Source: Liolophura sinensis (lineage: Eukaryota > Mollusca > Polyplacophora > Chitonida > Chitonidae). From it: a stretch of DNA of 53,357 bases. Below, in pieces: positions 47,409 through 53,357 of this stretch. The notes beneath the pieces were generated by a model, which was not told the DNA's origin, did not search any database, and saw only the letters and a list, made by a program, of their open reading frames with translations. The stretch spans positions 1 to 53,357 of the forward strand of contig NW_027018237.1 of assembly GCF_032854445.1 (NCBI RefSeq), written 5' to 3'. Both the position numbers and the translations under genes were made by a program. The stretch's first letter is position 1. The number at the start of each line of letters is the position of its first letter.

Positions 47409-49604
47409 AATCACGTGCACAGCAACTGCTCTTACTCCATGGAAACCAGGGAAATTTGCAATTTTTCAACAGCTGCCGATGCCTGGCTCAATTCCGCAAT
47501 TTTTGGCACCTTATAAATGTGGGTCAGTGTTTAGTTGTACTTTTTACAGCAGACTGTATCAAGTACCTTGTGTTTTTTATGTACAAATGGTCTGGTTTTT
47601 CTACACGTAGATAAAGACATTGAGATTGTCTTGGACATAGAAGTAAGACAACTGCTCGGTGAGTTAAATGGGCTTGGCCGAAAGATTTCAGGTCTTCTGA
47701 GCTACCGAAGGGCACATAACTTATAGTCAAAAGTTGAATATAGTAATGACCAGTCGCGATTGTACAGAGTACAGTGTAGCCGATTTCAATTAACAAAAAG
47801 ACCAGGCAAAAATGCAAAAGTGGAAAAACTGTTCCAGTGCTGCTGTAAGAGGCTAATCCGACGTATTTTGTGACGAAAAATCGAATGGTGCATACCCCGT
47901 TGCTCTCCGACCAATACTTTTGGCTGTAGTGACAATTGAATGATCATTTATGTCATAATCACGTGCACAGCAATGGCTCTTACTCCATGGAAACCAGGGA
48001 AATTTGCAATTTTTCAACAGCTGCCGATGCCTGGCTCAATTCCGCATCTTTTGGCACCTTACTGAAGTGGGTCAGTGTTTAGTTGTACTTTTTACAGCAG
48101 ACTGTATCAAGTACCTTGTGTTTTTCACGTACAAATGGTGTGGTTTTTCTACACGTAGATAAAGACATTGAGATTGTCTTGCACTTAGAAGTAAGGCAAT
48201 TGCTGGGTGAGTTAAATGGGCTTAGCCCAAAGATTTCAGGTCTTCTTGGCTACCGAAGGGCACATAACTTATAGTCAAAAGTTGAATATAGTAATGACCA
48301 GTCGCGATTGTACAGAGTACAGTGTAGCCGATTTCAATTAACAAAAAGACCAGGCAAAAAATGCAAAAGTGGAAAAACTGTTCCAGTGCTGCTGGTAAGA
48401 GGCAAATCCGACGTATTTTGTGACGAGAAATCGAATGGTGCAAACCGCGTTGATCTCCGACCAATATTTTTGGCTGTAGCGACAATTCAATGATCATTGA
48501 TGTCATAATCACATGCGTAGCAACGGCTCTTACTCCATGGAAACCAGGGAAATTTGCAATTTTTCAACAGCTGCCGATGCCTGGCTCAATTCCGCATCTT
48601 TTGGCACCTTACTGAAGTGGGTCAGTGTTCAGTTGTACATTTTACAGCAGACTGTATCAAGTACCTTGTGTTTTTTATGTACAAATGGTCTGGTTTTTCT
48701 ACACGTAGATAAAGACATTGAGATTGTCTTGGACTTAGAAGTAAGACAATTGCTGGGTGAGTTAAATGGGCTTAGCCCAAAGATTTGACGTCTTCTGGGC
48801 TACCGAAGGGCACATAACTTATAGTCAAAAGTTGAATATAGTAATGACCAGTTGCGATTGTACAGAGTACAGTGTAGCCGATTTCAATTAACGAAAAGAC
48901 CAGGCAAAAATGCAAAAGTGGAAAAACTGTTCCAGTGCTGCTGGTAAGAGGCTAATCCGACGTATTTTGTGACGAGAAATCGAATGGTGCAATCCGCGTT
49001 GCTCTCCGACCAATACTTTTGGCTGTAGCGACAATTCAATGAATATTGATGTCATAATCACGTGCCCAGCAACGGCTCTTACTCCATGGAAACCAGGGAT
49101 ATTTGCAATTTTTTAACAGCTGCCGATGCCTGGCCCAATTCCGTATCTTTTGGCACCTTATAAATGTGGGTCAGTGTTTAGTTGTACTTTTTACAGCAGA
49201 CTGTATCAAGTACCTTGTGTTTTTTATGTACAAATGGTCTGGTTTTTCTACACGTAGATAAAGACATTGAGATTGTCTTGGACATAGAAGTAAGACAACT
49301 GCTCGGTGAGTTAAATGGGCTTGGCCGAAAGATTTCAGGTCTTCTGAGCTACCGAAGGGCACATAACTTATAGTCAAAAGTTGAATATAGTAATGACCAG
49401 TCGCGATTGTACAGAGTACAGTGTAGCCAGTTTCAATTAACAAAAAGACCAGGCAAAAATGCAAAAGTGGAAAAACTGTTCCAGTGCTACTGGTAAGAGG
49501 CTAATCCGACGTATTTTGTGACGAGAAATCGAATGGTGCAATCCGCGTTGCTCTCCGACCAATATTTTTGGCTGTAGCGACAATTGAATGATCATTTATG
49601 TCAT
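47409..49604 (+). repeat. Four-unit higher-order repeat, copy 4, with a mosaic first unit
   Basis: Units start at 47,409, 47,957, 48,507 and 49,056. The first unit opens like the 44,660 type (GCACAGCAACTGCTC) and has the back-half marks of the 46,307 type (GGACATAGAAG, CAACTGCTCGG, GAGCTACC). It then returns to the 44,660 type (GCTGCTGTAAG, GCATACCCCG). The other three match their counterparts in copies 1-3. Confidence 0.9.
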
Positions 49605-50707
49605 AATCACGTGCCCAGCAACTGCTCTTACTCCATGGAAACCAGGGAAATTTGCAATTTTTCAACAGCTGCCGATGCCTGGCCCAATTCCGTATATTTT
49701 GGCATCTTATAAATGTGGGTCAGTGTTTAGTTGTACTTTTTACAGCAGACTGTATCAAGTACCTTGTGTTTTTTATGTACAAATGGTCTGGTTTTTCTAC
49801 ACGTAGATAAAGACATTGAGATTGTCTTGCACTTAGAAGTAAGGCAATTGCTGGGTGAGTTAAATGGGCTTGACCCAAAGATTTCAGGTCTTCTGGGCTA
49901 CCGAAGGGCACATAACTTATAGTCAAAAGTTGAATATAGTAATGACCAGTCGCAATTGTACAGAGTACAGTGAAGCCGATTTCAATTAACAAAAAGACCA
50001 GGCAAAAAATGCAAAAGTGGAAAAAACTGTTCCAGTGCTGCTGGTAAGAGGCAAATCCGACGTATTTTGTGACGAGAAATCGAATGGTGCAAACCGCGTT
50101 GCTCTCCGACCAATATTTTTGCCTGTAGAGACAATTCAATGATCATTGATGTCATAATCACATGCGTAGCAACGGCTCTTACTCCATGGAAACCAGGGAA
50201 ATTTGCAATTTTTCAACAGCTGCCGATGCCTGGCTCAATTCCGCATCTTTTGGCACCTTACTGAAGTGGGTCAGTGTTCAGTTGTACATTTTACAGCAGA
50301 CTGTATCAAGTACCTTGTGTTTTTTATGTACAAATGGTCTGGTTTTTCTACACGTAGATAAAGACATTGAGATTGTCCTTGGACTTAGAAGTAAGACAAT
50401 TGCTGGGTGAGTTAAATGGGCTTAGCCCAAAGATTTGACGTCTTCTGGGCTACCGAAGGGCACATAACTTATAGTCAAAAGTTGAATATAGTAATGACCA
50501 GTTCGCGATTGTACAGAGTACAGTGTAGCCGATTTCAATTAACAAAAAGACCAGGCAATAATGCAAAATTGGAAAAAATTGTTCCAGTGCTGCTGGTAAC
50601 AGGCTAATCCGACGTATTTTGTGACGACAAATCGAATGGTGCTAACCGCGTTGCTCTCTGACCAATACTTTTGGCTGTAGTGACAATTGAATGATCATTT
50701 ATGTCAT
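49605..50707 (+). repeat. Incomplete last copy of the higher-order repeat
   Basis: Two units (from 49,605 and 50,156). The first is the CCGTATATTTTGGCATC type with GTGCCCAGC instead of GTGCACAGC. The second is the TTGTACATTTTAC type, so the CAGCAATGGCTC unit expected between them is absent. Confidence 0.85.
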
Positions 50708-53357
50708 AATCACGTGCGTAGCGACGGCTCTAACTCCATGGAAACCAGGGAACTTTGCAATTTTTCAACAGCTGCCGATGCCTGGCTCAATTCCGCATCT
50801 TTTGGCACCTTACTGAAGTGGGTCAGTGTTCAGTTGTACTTTTTACAGCAGACTGTATCAAGTACCTTTGTGTTTTTCACGTACAAATGGTGTGGTTTTT
50901 CTACACGTCGATAAAGACATTGAGATTGTCTTGCACTTAGAAGTAAGGCAATTGCTGGGTGAGTTAAATGGGCTTAGCCCAAAGATTTCAGGTCTTCTGG
51001 GCTACCGAAGGGCACATAACTTATAGTCAAAAGTTGAATATAGTAATGACCAGTCGCGATTTGTACAGAGTACAGTGTAGCCGATTTCAATTAACAAAAA
51101 GACCAGGCAAAAATGCAAAAGTGGAAAAACTGTTCCAGTGCTTCTGGTAAGAGGCTAATCCGACGTATTTTGTGACGAGAAATCGAATGGTGCAAACCGC
51201 GTTGCTCTCCGACCAATACTTTTGGCTGTAGCGACAATTCAATGAATATTGATGTCATAATCACGTGCCCAGCAACGGCTCTTACTCCATGGAAACCAGG
51301 GATATTTGCAATTTTTTAACAGCTGCCGATGCCTGGCCCAATTCCGCATCTTTTGGCACCTTATAAAATGTGGGGTCAGTGTTTAGTTGTACTTTTCACA
51401 GCAGACTGTATCAAGTACCTTGTGTGTTTTATGTACAAATGGTCTGGTTTTTCTACACGTAGATAAAGACATTGAGATTGTCTTGGACTTAGAAGTAAGA
51501 CGATTGCTGGGTGAGTTAAATGGGCTTAGCCGAAAGATTTGACGTCTTCTGGGCTACCCGAAGGGCACATAACTTATAGTCAAAAGTTGAATATAGTAAT
51601 GACCAGTTGCGATTGTACAGAGTACAGTGTAGCCGATTTCAATTAACAAAAAGACCAGGCAAAAATGCAAAAGTGGAAAAACTGTTCCAGTGCTGCTGGT
51701 AAGAGGCTAAATCCGACGTATTTGGTGACGAGAAATCGAATGGTGCAAACCGCGTTGCTCTCCGACCAATACTTTTGGCTGTAGCGACAATTAAATGAAT
51801 ATTGATGTCATAATCACGTGCCCAGCAACGGCTCTTACTCCATGGAAACCAGGGATATTTGCAATTTTTTTAACAGCTGCCGATGCCTGGCCCAATTCCG
51901 TATCTTTTGGCACCTTATAAATGTGGGTCAGTGTTTAGTTGTACTTTTTACAGCAGACTGTATCAAGTACCTTGTGTTTTTCACGTACAAATGGTGTGGT
52001 TTTTCTACACGTAGATAAAGACATTGAGATTGTCTTGGCACTTAGAAGTAAGACAATTGCTGGGCGAGTTAAATGGGCTTAGCCGAAAGATTTGACGTCT
52101 TCTGGCTACCGAAGGGCACATAACTTATAGTCAAAAGTTGAATATAGTAATGACCAGTCGCGATTGTACAGAGTACGGTGTGGCCGGTTTCAATTAACAA
52201 AAAGACCAGGCAAAAATGCAAAATTGGAAAAACTGTTCCAGTGCTGCTGATAAGAGGCTAATCCGACGTATTTTTTGACCAGAAATCGAATGGTGCAAAC
52301 CGCGTTGCTGTCCGACCAATACTTTTGCCTGTAGCGACAATTGAATGACTCATTGATGTCATAATCACGTGCCCCAGCAACGGCTCTTACTCCATGGAAA
52401 CCAGGGAAATTTGCAATTTTTCAACAACTGCCGATGCCTGCTCAATTCCGCATCTTTTGGCACCCTTACTGAAAGTGGGTCAGTGTTCAGTTGTACTTTT
52501 TTACAGCAGACTGTATCAAGTACCTTGTGTTTTTCACGTACAAATGGTGTGGTTTTTTCTACACGTAGATAAAGACATTGAGATTGTCTTACACTTAGAA
52601 GTAAGGCAATTGCTGGGTGAGTTAAATGGGCTTAGCCCAAAGATTTGACGTCTTCTGGGCTACCGAAGGGCACATAACTTATAGTCAAAAGTTGAATATA
52701 GTAATGACCAGTTCGCGATTGTACAGAGTACAGTGTAGCCGATTTCAATTAACAAAAAGGACCAGGCAAAAATGCAAAAGTGGAAAAACTGTTCCAGTGC
52801 TGCTGGTAAGAGGCTAATCCGACGTATTTTGTGACGAGAAATCGAATGGTGCAAACCGCGTTGCTCTCTCCGACCAATACGTTTGGCTGTAGCGACAATT
52901 CAATGAATATTGATGTCATAATCACGTGCCCAGCAACGGCTCTTACTCCATGGAAACCAGGGATATTTGCAATTTTTTAACAGCTGCCGATGCCTTTCCC
53001 AATTCCGTATCTTTTGGCATCTTATAAATGTGGGTCAGTGTTTAGTTGTACTTTTTAACAGCAGACTGTATCAAGTACCTTGTGTTTTTTATGTACAAAT
53101 GGTCTGGTTTTTCTACACGTAGATAAAGACATTGAGATTGTCTTGCACTTAGAAGTAAGGCAATTGCTGGGTGAGTTAAATGGGCTTGACCCAAAGATTT
53201 CAGGTCTTCTGGGCTACCGAAGGGCACATAACTTATAGTCAAAAGTTGAATATAGTAATGACCAGTCGCGATTGTACAGAGTACAGTGTAGCCGATTTCA
53301 ATTAACAAAAAGACCAGGCAAAATGCAAAATGAAAAACAATGCAAAAGTGGAAAAAC
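50708..53357 (+). repeat. Final units, indel-rich, cut by the window end
   Basis: Units start at 50,708 (A), 51,259 (B), 51,812 (B), 52,363 (A) and 52,920 (B, incomplete). One-base gains are dense. Examples are GTACCTTTGTG at 50,864, TATAAAATGTGGGGTC at 51,364, TACCCGAAGG at 51,555, TTTTTTTAACAG at 51,866, CACCCTTACTGAAAG at 52,463 and AAAAAGGACC at 52,755. At 53,310-53,357 a short local duplication places two copies of ATGCAAAA about 20 bp apart before the window ends. Confidence 0.85.

Larger units (their letters stand above)
1..53357 (+). repeat. 549-bp satellite array, about 98 head-to-tail units
   Basis: The window is a continuous tandem array. Recognisable anchors (ATCACGTGCCCAGCAACGG, CTCTTACTCCATGGAAACC, the GGGCTTAGCCC palindrome, AATCGAATGGTGCAA) recur every 549 bp on the same strand from the first base to the last. 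I counted 98 units: the first begins inside its E-box at base 1 and the last is cut at 53,357. Units differ mainly by substitutions and single-base indels. They fall into three classes by the mid-unit sequence: A (TTACTGAAGTGG), B (TTATAAATGTGG) and C (TTGTTTATGTGG or TTATTCATGTGG). Unit boundaries here are set at AATCACGTGC. The array extends beyond both ends, so its true size is unknown. No satellite family name is assigned because I do not recognise the monomer. Confidence 0.98.

Noticed and set aside
1-53357. CRISPR array or other prokaryotic repeat system
   Set aside because: The repeats are 549 bp with no unique spacers, and the window contains a pol III-type SINE, so it is eukaryotic satellite DNA.
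1-53357. Alternative genetic code (TAA/TAG read as glutamine) making the array one giant frame
   Set aside because: The commonest in-frame stops are TAA and TAG, but TGA also occurs in frame in many units (CTGTAGTGAC, GATTTGACGTC), one-base indels break the frame, and the SINE indicates an animal.
1-53357. CENP-B box as evidence for a centromere
   Set aside because: I looked for TTCG-4N-A-2N-CGGG on both strands of the consensus and found no match. A centromere role stays open but unsupported.
1-53357. Tandem 5S rRNA, snRNA, histone or rDNA-spacer unit
   Set aside because: I see no 5S internal control region, snRNA core, histone-like protein or rRNA sequence in the 549-bp consensus on either strand.

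Overview
The whole 53,357-base window is one uninterrupted satellite array. A single 549-bp unit is repeated head to tail in the same orientation about 98 times: 96 full or nearly full units plus cut units at both window edges. No unique flanking DNA, no conventional gene, and no rRNA or tRNA gene is visible. Apart from two copies of one short retroposon (SINE), every base belongs to the satellite or to a deletion derivative of it. The arithmetic closes: 97 unit steps of 549 bp, plus two SINE insertions with their target duplications, minus six sizeable internal deletions, gives the observed span.

The organism is an animal, most likely a mollusc. The SINEs at 26,973 and 28,741 have a tRNA-type head with A and B boxes, a GC-rich conserved body and a poly(A) tail. 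They resemble tRNA-derived SINEs that I associate with bivalve and other molluscan genomes. This rests on memory of the family and was not checked by a search. Long same-strand tandem repetition, higher-order structure and absence of genes fit heterochromatin.

Layout by unit class. Class A reads 'ttactgaagtgg' in the middle of the unit, class B reads 'ttataaatgtgg', and class C reads 'ttgtttatgtgg' or close to it. (1) 1-13,171: two tandem copies of a 12-unit higher-order repeat of about 6,589 bp. (2) 13,172-23,049: A and B units in shorter three-unit and two-unit periods. (3) 23,050-26,755: a truncation followed by the more divergent class C block. (4) 26,756-29,358: a segment carrying the SINE twice at the identical site, plus two 467-bp units. 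(5) 29,359-33,874: two-unit higher-order repeats and a 424-bp deletion hybrid. (6) 33,875-39,717: class C material repeated again, and a shared 98-bp deletion. (7) 39,718-50,707: a four- or five-unit higher-order repeat (2,196 or about 2,747 bp). (8) 50,708-53,357: units rich in single-base indels.

The unit itself is the main point of interest. Its length is 3 x 183. In one plus-strand frame the consensus has only three stop codons in 183, against 8 and 13 in the other two plus frames, so it may descend from coding sequence. It also carries recurrent splice-site-like motifs and a palindrome next to an E-box. I found no evidence that any of the roughly 100-codon reading frames is a functional gene.
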